This document shows, piece by piece, positions 25,901 to 38,531 of a stretch of 64,000 bases of DNA (position 1 is its first letter; every line of letters begins with the position of its first letter). Position numbers and translations under genes: made by a program. Under the pieces are notes generated by a model. That model was not told the DNA's origin. It did no database searches and saw nothing but the letters and a program-made list of their open reading frames with translations. The DNA comes from Trogon surrucura (taxonomy: Eukaryota > Chordata > Aves > Trogoniformes > Trogonidae), in assembly GCA_020746105.1 (NCBI GenBank), contig CM036617.1, forward strand, positions 204,125,971-204,189,970, written 5' to 3'.

Positions 25901-27590
25901 TTATAAATACAGAAATAAAGGAAGAAATAGAAAACAACTTCACCTCACTCTACGAGAATCCATGGTGCGCTCTTGAAGAAGCTTCTATTTAGTACAGAAG
26001 TAAAATTTATAGGAAATGTATGACAGAAATAAAATTTATAGTAAAACTATAAAGACTAAGGAGAAGAAAGATAAGCACAAAAAATGAATGAAATGGCTTC
26101 TATAAGTACAGACATTTGCAGCTTGAAAAAAGAGTGATTGCATAAAGAGATAGAAAACAGTTTTGAAACAGGTGATGAGGAAAAAGTGAATAAAGAATGA
26201 TTTGACATAATTTCTCACAATCAAAGAAATAGGTAGAAGTGAATTCAAAAGAATCTTTTTGTTAAATCAAAGGAGGAAAATTCCTTTTCACACTGCATAA
26301 AGAAATTGCAAAAAATCACTGCCACATGATATTTTAAATAGTAGATTTTAAAACAACTGGATACATATTTAATAATAATAGGCATTTATTTAAATGTATA
26401 ACAGATAGAGCTATAATACAGTTTCTGAGTGGTAGAAAATGGAAGGGCATATGCCTTCCCCATTCTTTTGCTCTCACTGTAAATATTGTTGTCCACTTAG
26501 CCCAAGCTGGTTGAAGGATCTTTATGGTCCAAATCATGCTTTGTATAAAAAAAAGAGAAAAAAATACCTGACCACCAGGATTGTGCAAGATCTTATGCCC
26601 CTGCTAAAGAAAATTATGAGAACAATTGTCTGCTTAATATCATGGACTCAGTATGGAAAACAGATCTTAGAAATGTCATAAAAAAAATATTCACAGCCAT
26701 GAAAAATTAAATCTGCTTTAGTAGATGTATTTTGAGTCTCTTGTCTCAGGTGGCTTAAGGATTTGATTGAGACCAGAGTAGTAATAGTGTCTTTCTTGTA
26801 CAGATTCACTGGTGTCTGTTGAGAAATGCCCTCCTGTTTCAACTTTAATTGATTTTATTATTCTTCTAAAAAAAATCCTAATCACAAGAAAACCCTACTG
26901 AAAAACAGACTTAAATCATCCTTGTGTTCAGGGAATCAAACTCTCTGACTGAATCTATGTAAGAAATGGAAACACAGAAAAAAACCTAAAACTGTATTTT
27001 TGAATATTTCTTGAATTTCAAAGACTGACAGCCAGACAAATAACATTATTACATGTAACCTTTCTTCCCTCTTCCTCTCCCCAGTCTTTTATTTTCTTTT
27101 TTTTTGCCAGGAGGTGGTGTCACAATTTCTGTAACCAAACTTTATTTTTATCTTTTAATCTGTCCCTACAGCAAGACCTCTACTTTTCCATTTGGATAAA
27201 GAGATAACCTATGCTTCTGCAGTTTTTCATGAGCTTCAGCAAGAAAGACACACGACAATAAAAACAATCACTAAGAGAGGGAAAATAAACTTCACTCCTT
27301 TTCCAAGAAGAAAAGGATGTAAATGGCTGTTTGAGTATATATGATAATACTTGGTCTAAAGAAGAACACACATTTTCCAGAAAAATTAAATAATGTTTAT
27401 TTTGAGCTAAGGACACATCAGAAGAAGATTAACATTCAAGGAGGAAAAAATACATTTTTCTCGACCCACTTGCAAGACTTCAGGAAAAGAGGCATAACCC
27501 AGTAAGTAGGTTTCACCAGCAGTGGGTGCTCTCAAGCTGAGAAACGTACTATCAACCAAGAAAGATGAATCTTAGGAAAAGATAGCAAAT
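22911..27590. other. Long unique intronic stretch
   Basis: No exon, RNA gene or transposon was recognised. Open frames here are short, overlap on both strands and show no family motif. There are a few short near-duplications such as AAATTTATAG at about 26008 and 26032. Confidence 0.5.
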
Positions 27591-28018
27591 AATCATAGAA
27601 TGGCCTAGATTAAAAGGGACCTTAGAGATCATCTAATCCAACCTCCCTGCCACGGGCAGGGACGCCTCTCAACTAGATCAGGTTGCTCAAGGTCTCATTC
27701 AACCTGGCCTTGAACATCTCCAGGGAGGGGGCATCCACAACATCTCTGGACAATTTATTCCAGAGTCTTGCCACCCTTGTACTGAAGAATTTTCTCTTAA
27801 GATCCAATCTAAATCTATTCTCTTTTAACTTAAATTCATTTGCCCTTGTCCTATCAGTGGACATTTTCGTAAAAAGTCCCTCTCCATTCTTCGTCTAGGT
27901 TCCCTTCAGGTATTGGAAGGCATTTATATATCCCCCCCAGAGTCTTCTCTTTTCAAGGCTGAACAATCCCAGTTTCCTCAGCCTATCCTCATAGCAGAAG
28001 TGCTCCAGTCATCTGGAA
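27591..28018 (-). mobile_element. CR1 LINE, 3' fragment of about 430 bp
   Basis: It starts with AATCATAGAATGGCCTAGAT, the complement of the CR1 3' end. It keeps ORF2 C-terminal sequence on the minus strand, visible as the frame 27673-27864 with [20 protein letters not shown]. It ends in the block encoding LEHF...[11 protein letters not shown]. It shares the WNKLPRDVV-type C-terminus with the copy at 55586, so the two are of one subfamily. Confidence 0.92.
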
Positions 28019-30527
28019 CAGGACAACTAATCACTCTGATTTAACATTAGGATTCAAATCAGAGCTCTGCTCTCTCATCTTCTCCCTTGTGCAGTGGTCA
28101 TGGTACTCACCACTCCCCTCACCAGGCTAATCTGAAGAAAATCAACACACTGCTTAAGGAGCAGGGGTAACAGGAACTAGGAGGAAAAAACCCTATTTCA
28201 GCAGTGGGACAGTAAATCATCTCATTAGAGCTGTCAAATTTATCAGTGTAATCATCTGCTTTTCCAATACCTTTTGTAAATCTTTACAACCGTTTCATAT
28301 TTCACAGGGTAGGATTATAGGCTTTGATTTGCATTGCTTTTCCACAGTAAACCTCACAATGTTCTGGTAACACTGAAGTTTTCCTCACAAAAGAACAGCG
28401 TAAAGCTGTGAAGTAAGACACCAGGGCACTGTAAAAAACACCTGTCTCACTTGCCTGTTTTGTGGTGTATCCAGCGAGTCCTGAGTACGTGACTCACCAC
28501 ATGAGCCCTACTGGTGAGCTGGCGACGAAGCAGTCAGCCAAGTGCTACTAAACAAAAGGCTTCCTGACAGGAGAAAATACTAGGCTGTATACTTGAACTC
28601 TAAACATTCACACAGCAATTGTCACCATGCATGTAAAACTGAAAACTAATGTACCTATCTGCTACAAATCGTTTCATTTTTCATTCTTTTTTTTTTTTTA
28701 AAAAAGCAAGTTTTTAGCTATGGAACTTGTGTCAGTGTGTCTTCTGAAATTATGTACTACTACAGATTTACTCTCACAGAGAAATCATTGCACAAAAGAC
28801 AGCACAAAAAGGTAATTTACGTAAGAACATCAGATCAGAAGGAAAACACTGTAATGAAAAATACATGTTTTTCATTCCACATGAAAAGTAAATAAAATGA
28901 AGTACTTATATGCCAATGAAAATTCTTATCCTCAAAAGTGCCTCGAGGACAACACAAATTTAAAGAAATAAAATAAACCAAAAAGAAAAACTTGATGGAA
29001 ACTTCAGTAAAGTGTCTTAAATTGAAGCAAGGATACTTTCTAAGGTTTTGATGGTAAATATTTAAAATATTTATCCAGAGTTGAACTGCACAGACATTGA
29101 ACATGGACACATCCCCACCATTTCTTAATCCAGTATATTGAATCTTTTAAGTTAGAGTTAGAAGCCAAGAAAAGTTGATTTCAAACACAAAAAGCAATCT
29201 TTAAATTAGTGTCAAAAGACCCCTCTGGCAAGGAACAAAGACAAAACTAACTTGCATTTCATTTGTCTATAGAAACATGTTAAGCACTTCTATATCCTGA
29301 ATAATTCAGCCATCATGCTATCCCATTTTACCAATCCTTTATGCCAAAAAAAATGACAAAATGTAAGATAAAAGGTAAGAGACAATAAAAAGATGCAACC
29401 GAGGTTTTATGTTACAGTATTTTGGTTTGTGGAATCTCTCACACTTGATAAAGTCTGTGAACATCCATATTAATCAGTTCTCCAGATTCAGAATTTGAGT
29501 GTAATTCAACTAGAAATTTCTATTTTGAAAGAATTTACAAGGTATCTTTAAAAAAAAACACTAAAAATAACAATAACAAAGACCAAATCAAGTGAAAATA
29601 CAATTCAGTTAAGCACAATTCAGTTAAAGAATAAACCAAACTAAATATTTATGGCTAAAAAGCTCTTACAATATATCCTCTGTAAGCAAGATGCGTTATG
29701 TCTTTAATTTTTCTAGTTTACAAAGTTTTGCTAGAGAAGACAGTGACACAGTTTAGCGGATTTTATGCATACGGTTACAGAATACCACAGGAATTACTGA
29801 AGTGAGGATTTGGAAATCCTTCCAAATTTCCCTTCCTCTCAGCTCTAACTAGCTCAAGTACACGTATTTTTGATTATATGTTCAATTTTTTACCTCGCAG
29901 AGCCTAACAAATGACTGATGACTCCTAAATTAAACTAGACAGAAAATACGGCACCAGCCCAAGTACCTTGGCTACGGTACGCACCAAGACAGAGGTGGAC
30001 AACATGTAAGTGCCCAACCCTATTCTCACTGAAGTCAATGGAAGAACTGCAACAAATTTTGAGAGACAAAACACACTTCTGACAACTCCAGACAACAATA
30101 GTCATCTATCACACTAGGAAATACATAACAGCAGACTATCTGAGTGTGCTGTCATTGCCCCGAAACTCCCTGTTGCTGTTCAGGAGAAAATGGGGCCTGG
30201 TCTGACAACAACGCATCTGGAATTTAAGCTGGAGGCAGCAGAGTATTTATCTTTCTTCTGTTTGCAGTGGAAAGATAAACATGCAGCTCAGCAAGACACG
30301 GCATTATTTCAGCTTTGATGGGCAGAGAGGAAGTCAAAGGAGACAAAAAGCTTTTTTTCTGTGAAAACATGAGCAGCAGGATTCTCTCTTTCAAAGAGAG
30401 GCCGCTGCTCTCTAATCCCTGGCAGGGGAGAGAAGCCATCCACCATCACCCTGGATTTGTGCAGGAAAAGGGGGAGCAAGAACACACCCTCGGTGCAGAC
30501 ATGAAAGAATCCGACAGTCCTGCCTGT
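28019..30527. other. Unique stretch
   Basis: AT-rich, with a (T)n/(A)n run at 28688-28706. From about 30120 to 30527 the sequence becomes more GC-rich, but no conserved frame or repeat is recognisable. Confidence 0.45.
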
Positions 30528-30862
30528 CACAGAATCATAGAAACATCAAGCTTGGAAAGGACCTTAAAATCATCAAGTCCAACCTACAGCCCTACCCCAC
30601 CCTAACACTAAACCATCTCCTGAAGTGCCACGTCCAGCTGTTTTTTAAACATGTCCAGGGATGGTGACTCCACCACCTTCCTCCGCAACCCACTCCAATG
30701 CTTCACCATCCTTTCATTGAAGAAGTTTTTCCTACTATCCAGTCCAAATTTCCCCTGGTGCAACTTGAACCCATTCCCTTTTGTCCTATCACTATTCACT
30801 AGGGAGAAGAGGCCAACACCCGTCTCACCAGCTGCCTTTCAGATGGTTGTAGAGAGTAATGT
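30528..30862 (-). mobile_element. CR1 LINE, 3' fragment
   Basis: The plus strand begins CACAGAATCATAGAAACATC and continues through 'GGAAAGGACCTTAAAATCATC'. A minus frame at 30608-30799 reads as the ORF2 C-terminus ([21 protein letters not shown]). The copy ends within the 'AACACCCGTCTCACCAGCTGCC' region. It belongs to a different subfamily from the copies at 43061 and 56344, judging by its 3' UTR. Confidence 0.92.
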
Positions 30863-31425
30863 GTTCCCATTCCTTCCATGTGAAAGAGTCTGACTGTCCC
30901 ACCTGTCCTGACTCTCCTCTGGCACCACTCCCACACCATTCCGGAACTGTGCTGTGCACTGGAACTAGAGCTGCCTGTAAAACAGTGCCTTGCAAAACGC
31001 CCCATCCCTTCCCAGGAGCCCTTCCCAAGACTCTGCAGTCTACGCAAAAACCCTCACATCTTTCCAAATAAGAACCCCTACTATATTTCTGCCTTTACTG
31101 ATTTTACATCTCTTTCAAATCCAACATCACAGGTCCATCCATAGATAGACCCTCTGAAAAAAATCTTCACCAATGTATCTCTAAATAACAGTTTGGTCTA
31201 TAGCAGGCTTTACAGTTAGAAAACATGCAGAAGATAAAACTAACTGAATCAATTCCATCTCTAAAGTGCTTTCCACTTCGAAAGCAGCACGGCTGATACA
31301 GTTGTAAATGATTAAGCTGGAAATCATATTCAATGGAACGGCTTCCTGACAAGTTATTTTTGTAAAAGTCTATAATGTTATTGTTTAACACGTCAGCAAA
31401 AACTTTGCACAGACTTTACCGTCTC

Positions 31426-31511
31426 TTGTGGGTTCACCATATTTATTATCCATATTATCAGGTGGATAAGACCCACATTATAGGCTGATAATAAGTATGG
31501 TGTAAGCACAA
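31426..31511. repeat. Imperfect 25-bp inverted repeat (86-nt hairpin)
   Basis: The arms 31426-31450 and 31487-31511 are complementary at 21 of 25 positions by hand alignment, with a 36-base spacer. Inside the spacer GTGG and CCAC can pair too, so the whole could fold as one irregular hairpin. It is not part of a recognised transposon. The size would suit a microRNA-type precursor or the remnant of a small foldback element; there is no evidence of expression. Confidence 0.7.
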
Positions 31512-32808
31512 CCGAAATCTGACAAGAAATCTGGAACCGCTCGAGGCTATTTCAGAAAAAGTGTTAGTAATATAGATGATTGTCTACATACAATATCCTT
31601 ACGGGTTTTAAATACGTTATTCACCAAGAAATGCGTACAGAACAGTATGCTAAATAAGGCAACCTAGAAAACAGGACAGATCTGCTGCACCCACCGAGCT
31701 AAAAAATAGAATTATTCCTTAAGCCTTTTTAATATATAAAAATAATCCCACTCTAGCTATAAGAATTCCATTTAGGTATAAGAAACCTTTACGTAAAAGA
31801 CACATTTGGAAATCCCATGTAAATCCATAAGTATTAAGCTTTTAAATACTACAGAGAACTACTGTTATATAGCAGAATTTGTTAAAAATCAGAATTAAAT
31901 AATCAGAACGACTTATTATGGATAAAGATCCATAGTTACATGAGAGGTGCCTATGGACTAGCAATGAGAAAGGATTCCTTTCTCAGAAAACAACCACCTG
32001 CTTGTACTTCAAAAGAAATTCATCAATATTACCATAGAATCATAGCTCAGAGATGAATTCAAAGTGAAGGTTTTTGAAAATAAAAGGCTAGTTCTTGGGC
32101 ACACATGGGTGGTTATCTGGATTAAGGAAGAGCTTTGACATGATTTTAGCACATTGATGAGACTAGTGATCAACTATCAAATGCACTGCTAGAGCTGGCA
32201 TGGTACAAAATCTTCAAAAGGTAGAAATGCTTCTGCAATAGCAACAAAAAAAATTTTCAAAATGAGAGAAATTAGGTACATCGAAACATCTAAATGATTC
32301 GATCTTTCAGTTTACCAGAAACATGTTATAAAGAATAGATATTTTCCAATGGAAGAAAATGCTAGGGAGTAACAGAAACTAAAATGAATAAGGGATGTTA
32401 TGATGAGAGAAAAGAGGTAAGAGGACCCTAGAGGAAAGCACTAGCCAAATTCAGTTCAGAAATTTGTTGAAGATGAACAATCAAATAAAACCTGCAAAAG
32501 ATACCACCTCTTAGGACAGATTAACAGTACAAGTGATAGATACCTCATTTTTTAAAATTTTCCAACCACATTTGGATACCATTCTACAAAATATATTTCA
32601 TTGCAACAACTTTCTGGACTCATTAATTAAGAGCAAGCAATCCCCAGGCCTCTATTAGAGGTCAGGATAGGTGGCCTAAGTTGACATTCTGACATGGAAA
32701 TGTATGAAACGAACTACACATTGCTACACAAGCAGTAGATGTAAAGACACTGGTATTGACCAAACTCAGTTAAAAATTCTTAGGAAATTTAAAACATTTT
32801 TACTGATT

Positions 32809-32827
32809 CCCCCCCCCCCCCCCCCCC
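32809..32827. repeat. Homopolymer of 19 C
   Basis: An uninterrupted C run follows TACTGATT. It is unusual in an AT-rich intron and prone to length change and sequencing error. Confidence 0.95.
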
Positions 32828-33484
32828 AATTACCTTCAACAACAAAGATAGTAGATAGGGATATATTGCTGAAATACATAGTAAAAAATTGCAACCAGAA
32901 GCTACTGGAGCATCAAGTGACGGAAGAAAGGACGGGTAAACAGCTTTTCTCTGATATCAATTCCTTCACTTGACAGTCAGGCAAGAAATTATTGAGGGAA
33001 AAGACTTACCTCAACTACAGGTCAGTAAAAACCAGAGTTTTGACTGGACAAACAAAGGGACAGAAGACATGATAGAAGGATGAATGCCAAGAACTGGAGA
33101 CTGCAAGCTAGTATTGGACTGAGTAGTTAAGCAGATGAGCAGTAAGAAGCCTGGAACTCCGAATCGACAGAGGGCATTGATTAAGCCCAATTCAATGTTT
33201 TGCTTCTCTAAAGAGACAGAAGGGAATATTGACACTAATCCATGCTTTGAGTGAATGTTCATTTTAGTACGATGAACTATCATGACATCAAATGCTTGGT
33301 TTTGAAGGGCAAGAAGACTGGCATTAAAAGTTTCTAAGTGGTCATGATCACTGAAGGCTTCTTCTCTTATTATGATGATCCTCAGACAACACTAAAACAA
33401 AAGGTTCAGGACAAAACACATAGAAACATACTGGCATATCCAAAACACACTGTCAGAGTTAGGAAGGTTTAAAAAAGCACTTAC

Positions 33485-33612
33485 TTGGTATGTGTCCCAT
33501 AACCTGATGGTACACCGTAAAGGGACTTCTCTCATTAGCAAATTATTCATCCAACGGAAAGCAAATTGCAAGTATTTCACCTCATGCTGATCCAAGTGCC
33601 CATGAACTTGTT
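33485..33612 (-). CDS. TBC1D22A: TBC1D22 exon (TBC/Rab-GAP domain), partial gene
   Basis: A 128-bp exon. The acceptor is a pyrimidine-rich TTATTCTGTCTTCAG just before 33612; the donor is CAA|GTAAGTGC after 33485. The first two bases (AA) complete a Glu codon begun by the final G of exon 46520-46595. The next 42 codons include HLDQHEVKYLQ, FAFRWMNNLLMRE and PLRCTIRLWDTYQ, the strongly conserved second half of the TBC domain in TBC1D22 proteins. TBC domains act as GTPase-activating modules for Rab GTPases; TBC1D22A and B are Golgi-associated and are reported to bind ACBD3. The catalytic Arg and Gln fingers lie in upstream exons outside this window. The HLDQHEV stretch favours paralogue A over B, but that rests on memory of the families. 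The exon ends in phase 0. Confidence 0.92.
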
Positions 33613-35778
33613 CTGAAGACAGAATAAACAGACATTTTACTGCAAATATTCTGAAGTCCTTAACTATCAAATGCCCAGTCTTAAAAAAAACCAAAAAAAC
33701 TCCTCTGATCCCAAGGACATAAAATGTGGTAGTGTATGCACACTCTTACAACTGAATGAAAATCCCCAAAACCGAAACAACTAATCAAACATTATGATGA
33801 ATTTATTTTCTGTCTCTAGATGGCTTAAACAACTGCTCTCAGTTGTACCATCTTAAGAAAAGATAAAGGTCAGAACTTTAAAATATACCACAAAGAATAT
33901 ACAAAGTTAGGAAGTGAAATGATTAGGTAAATACATCCTCACTAGTTTCTTAGGCTACAAACTATCTGGGGCAAGACTATGAGAAACACGTTCTGCAAAT
34001 AGCATAATGGCTTTCAAAACTAAAGTTTTGGTAACAAAAAACATTAATTAACATACCAAAGAAATATCAGGAAAGTATATGTAAAGGCTGTATTCACTTG
34101 AGACCAAAAAAAGTGAGATTAATGCGTAAGAAATACAAGCTGCAAATTTGAGTAATTTGCAGCTAAAATAATTTCTTAGTATAACACATAAATACAGAAG
34201 AAAAACAGTATAAATCAATGGTTTCTAAAGCAGTACTCATACACACCGTGTTCACTGTACTACATTCCCTATTCGAGAGCTGTGCTAATCACTAGAGCCA
34301 ACAGAAGTAATCTACTACATGGCTTTTCTATGTTTAGCAGAATTTCCTCCAAGAAAGATCACAGACATTCTGTTAACAGGTTTTAGCTAACAGGCTCAAG
34401 CATGACATTGGCGTGCTATAAATGACAAATACTGCAGAAATGCTGATGTCTTGGTTTGGAAAATTGACAAGAAGTCTTTGTTAAAGTCTAAATAAGATAT
34501 TCCTACTACCTTTCTTTATACAAACACATTCTTGGGAGATTTTGCTACCCAGATCATCCTTCATGCACACTCACAGAGGTGTCCTATCAGCTAAAACATT
34601 AAGTATATGCTGATCTTACAAATTTCACATTTCTCAGATCTGAAAAGGCACTAAAATACGAAATCAACAACAAAAAAAATCCCGAGAGTATGCTAGCACT
34701 GTTACAGGAAACATTACCTAAAGAAGAAGGTAGAAGAAGTAAATTATACTAAATTATACTATAGACTGAAGTTATTTAAATTTTTTTTAAGATGTATTTT
34801 GAGGCTATGTGAAAGTGTCAGCCAATATGATATGGTTGCTTCAATATGGAAGTAATATGCAGATTTTTTTTTAGGTTTTAAAAACAATCAACAGTGAGCT
34901 TTTTTAAAAATAAGATGGATGATAAAACACTACACCAAAAGCCCACATATCACAACACCCCATCTCCAGTGGTCTCCAAAAACATGCGAATGTACAAAGC
35001 ACTGGTATTTCTCCATGGCACTTCTCAGTCTCTCTCTGTGGCTAAAGCACTCTTCAGCAGACCTGGTATCTATGTTCCTAAAGTTCCTTCTGTAACATAA
35101 ATATAGGCAAATTTAGAAAACTGCATGCGCATCTTAAAACTGTCACCTCTCCTGGGAACTTTTTAGTCGAGCTATATATAAGGCATGTGAGTCTTTAAAT
35201 GATTCATTCCATTTCTATGTATAACACTAACCAGCTAATTAAATACGTCTGCTATACAATAGACTGAAATGCCACTATGGGATTGAAAAGGTAGAGAATG
35301 AGGGTGGAGAGGTAATGATCTTATGCTCCTTTAAGTGATCTCATCAAGTCCCGCATAATCTCTCTCCTTCTCTGTCATTATCTGTACAGAAAAAGTACTA
35401 CAGCATTACCGCTGCCTATTGGGCCTCCATACTGTTGGTATTTCTAAAATTACATGAGAACTTTGTGATAGATTTTTCACTACCCATAATAGCCTCAGCC
35501 TTCCAGCTTTATAGAAGTCATGCAATTCTGCACAGTGGAAACTTTTCTGCCTCTGTAAAATGTTGATGAAGCAAGTCCTCAGCTCGAAAAGTTGTTGGGA
35601 GAAGACAGAAGTAGCAACCACGTATGTTCAGCAATCTTAGAGAGAAATAGGCTTGAAAATTAAACAAGGAAGTTTATATGTAGAAATTCACATTTTGAAG
35701 ATAGTATAAGCTTCAGAAGCCTCTGTATTTTCATTTTTCCACACAGAGATCTCACATGTTACTAACTACTAAACAAGA
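33613..35778. other. Unique intronic stretch
   Basis: AT-rich, with no transposon or coding signal recognised. Confidence 0.5.
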
Positions 35779-35846
35779 AGGATGGGATGGAATGGGATGG
35801 GATGGAGTAGAGTAGAGTAGAGTGGAGTAGAGTAGAGTAGAGTAGA
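35779..35846. repeat. Pentanucleotide array (GGGAT/GAGTA type) at a CR1 tail
   Basis: Thirteen or so 5-bp units, first GGGAT or GGAAT and then mostly AGAGT, lie directly against the 3' end of the minus-strand CR1 that follows. CR1 3' tails can be ATTCT pentamers (see 6028-6090), whose complement is AGAAT. So the array looks like an expanded and mutated CR1 tail. Confidence 0.85.
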
Positions 35847-35848
35847 CA

Positions 35849-36962
35849 AGGAATAGGAATAGTTCAGCTGGAAGGTACCTACAATGATCATCTAGTCCAA
35901 CTACCTGATCAATTCAGGGCTGACCAAAAGGTAAAGCATGTTGTTAAGAGCATTTTCCAAATGTCTGTTAAACATTGACAGGCTTGGGACATCAATGACC
36001 TCTCTAGGAGCCTATTCCAGTGTTCTGCCATCCACTCAGTAAATAAATGCTTCCTAATGTTCAGTTTGAACCTCCTCTGGTGCAGCTTTAAATGATTCCC
36101 ACAGGTCCTGTCACTGGATCTCAGGCAGAAGAGCTCAGCACCTTGCTCTCCTCTTTCCCTCCTCAGGAAGCTAAGAGAGCCATGATTCACCCTGCAGCCT
36201 TCCGAGGAGTGGCTAAGGACATGCCTTCCAGCCCTTTCATCACCTTTGTTGCCCTCCTCTGGACACATTCAAGGACCATGAATTCCTTCTTAACTCGTGG
36301 GGCCCAGAATTGCACACAGTGCTCCAGGTGAGGCCACACCAATGTTGAATACAGCCGGATAATCACCTCTTTTTGACCAGCTGGTCATGCTGTGTTTCAT
36401 GCACCCCAGGACAGGGTTTGCTCTCTTGGCTGCCAGGGCACACGGGACTGACTCGCACTGAGCTGCTGCCAACCAGCACCTCCAGATCCCTTTCTGTAGA
36501 GCTGCTCTCCAGCCACTCATCTCCAAATCTATACTTGTGCCCAGCATCACTCCATCCCAGGTGAGGAATCTGATATTTGTTCTCATTAAATTTTCAAATA
36601 TTAGATAAATCATTGATGATTGCCCAATGCTGCAATCGATCTAGATGCCTCTGCAAGGCATCTTGTCCCTCAAGAGGGCCAACAGCATCTTCCATTTTGG
36701 TATCATCAGCAAACTTACTAATGGTGCATTTCAACTCCTGCATCCAGATTGCTGATAAAAATATCGAACAGAACAGGACCGGCCCTAGAATTGAATCTTG
36801 AAGGACACTGCTGGTGACCTGTAGCTACCAGATGTAGATACATTCACAACAACCCTTTGAGTCATGTCCTTCACCCAGTTCTTCACCCAGCACACCATCA
36901 TTAGGTCAGTTACTCGGGACAAATACAGTATTGTTGCCGTGTCTGCCTTTGCTCCAGGCAAA
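35849..36962 (-). mobile_element. CR1 LINE, about 1.1 kb, 5' truncated
   Basis: The plus strand begins GGAATAGGAATAGTTCAGCT, the complement of a CR1 3' end with pentamer tail. It runs through the ORF2 C-terminal region (about 35910-36560) into the RT core (36577-36960). On the minus strand, pieces of the core remain: WVKNWVKDMTQRVVVN upstream of motif B, and the [14 protein letters not shown]-like region near 36700, but frameshifts and stops separate them. It is an old subfamily with a different 3' end from the other minus copies. Confidence 0.9.
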
Positions 36963-38087
36963 TTTAACTGCAAGTTAAATACACTGAAGTGAGACAGTAT
37001 GTTAAATACCTTTTTCAAACATTACATTTAGATACCTGTATTGCAGACTTTTATAATTAGATAATCCAATAAATCAAGCAGAATGCAAAAAAAAAAAAAA
37101 GATTTGTTTTATTTCTATCTGAAGTTACTAACTCACAAACACTTTTGTTCTTCACACAGCAGCAACAAATTTCACTTGGTTGCTTGCAGACATTGAAAGT
37201 AGGTAATGAAGAACAACAAATGGTGCCAGATGTGATACTTCAGCTACAGTTGTTAATGGGCATAATGAATTTCTTGCAAGTTGCTTTCTAGTCTAAGTAA
37301 GTTGAAAAATAGACTACTAAACTCCGTGCATTATATACAATTGACGCAAGACTGGAATAGGAGATGCACTGAGTAAAGAAGTTAATTCTTCCCACTTTGT
37401 AAGTAATCATGAGTAGAGGCTATTTTGCTGATAAAGGTAATTTGGACAGTCATAATCTAAATTTAAATTTTCCATTTCAATGAAAATAAGTACATGTGTG
37501 CAATGAAGAAGCAAGACATATAATTACTGTCAGCTTTCAGACTTCAAGTATTTTACAAAGAATACCTCTACTGCAGTTTCTGATAGTTAAATTACCTTTT
37601 TTTTTAAAAAAAAATAGTTCTCTTATCAAAATTGAACTGTAAAAAGAATTATGTTCAGTAAGTTTCCAAATACTTTCAATAAGTCTAAATACAAAGTTTT
37701 AGTGAGTAGCAGCACTCTAGTAGGATTTTCTTCTTTCTGGACCACACCAACAAAGTCAAGCATTACAGACTAATCATTTAGAGACTTGACTGACAGTTTC
37801 CATCTACAAAACTTCTGTACTGTTTCCTTAACTGTGCAAAGCAACCAAATGTGGATTTCATTCCACTCAGTACTATAGTAGGCATTTATTTCTACTCAGC
37901 TGAACTTTCTAAAGTGTGTGTAGCTATTAAAAATTACAGCATTGCAACACAAAAAAACTGCATAATCTAGAGGAACCCCACTTACTAGAAATGGTGTTAC
38001 CCACAGGGGTTGTCCTTGCAAGCTTGCACTCATGAGATCAAAACCTCCTGAAAAGCAATGACTGCTTAATGTTCACCTTAACATCGT
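36963..38087. other. Unique intronic stretch
   Basis: AT-rich; contains an A14 run near 37087-37100 and a T/A palindromic run near 37595-37615. No coding signal. Confidence 0.5.
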
Positions 38088-38531
38088 GCTGCTGGAACAG
38101 GTCTAGAGAAGGGCAATGAAGCTGGTGAAGTCTTAGGAGGAGTAGCTGAGGGAGCTGGGATTGTTTAGTCTGGAGAAGAGGTGGCTGAGGCCTTATCACT
38201 CTCTACAAGTCCCGGAAAGGAGGTTTTAGACAGGTAGGTGTTGGTCTCATCTCACAGGTTACAATCAATAGGACAAGAAGAAATGACATAAAGCAATGCC
38301 AAGGGAGGTTTAGGTTAGACATTAGGAAAAACTTCTACACTGAAAGGGTTATCAAAGACTGGAATAGGCTGCCCAGGGAAGTTGTTGAATCACCATCTTT
38401 GGACGTATTTAAAAGCCGCCTAGATGCGGTGTTCAGGAACATGGTTTAGAAGTGAGCCTGGTAGAGCTAGATAATGGTTGGACTTGATCTTAAAGATCTT
38501 TTCCAACTAAAACGATTTTATGATTCTGTGA
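38088..38531 (+). mobile_element. CR1 LINE, 3' fragment of about 440 bp
   Basis: A plus-strand CR1 from the 'GCTGGAACAGGTCTAGAGAAGG' region of ORF2, through GAAAAACTTCTACACTGAAAG and GGCTGCCCAGGGAAGTTGTTG, to GATTTTATGATTCTGTG at the 3' end. Small deletions and stops break the frame. Of the other copies, the one at 10760-12640 shows the most similar 3' UTR (TTGGACTTGATCTTAAAGATC). Confidence 0.92.

Larger units (their letters stand above)
30863..33484 (-). other. Intron of the TBC1D22 gene downstream of exon 33485-33612
   Basis: This is the beginning of the intron that follows the second exon. It holds a moderately GC-rich part at 30863-31075, the hairpin at 31426-31511 and a run of 19 C at 32809-32827. 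No further exon with the expected C-terminal TBC peptide was found. Confidence 0.55.

Noticed and set aside
30859-31071. Plus frame of 70 codons beside a CR1
   Set aside because: Minus frames of similar length overlap it and the translation has no recognisable family; probably chance in a GC-richer patch.
32034-32047. CATAGAATCATAG, looking like a CR1 tail
   Set aside because: No CR1 sequence follows on either side; too short to call.
1-33484. Search for the final TBC1D22 exons (SEPDGFSHFHLYVCAAF-type peptide)
   Set aside because: No matching minus-strand sequence was found by eye, so no further exon is claimed.
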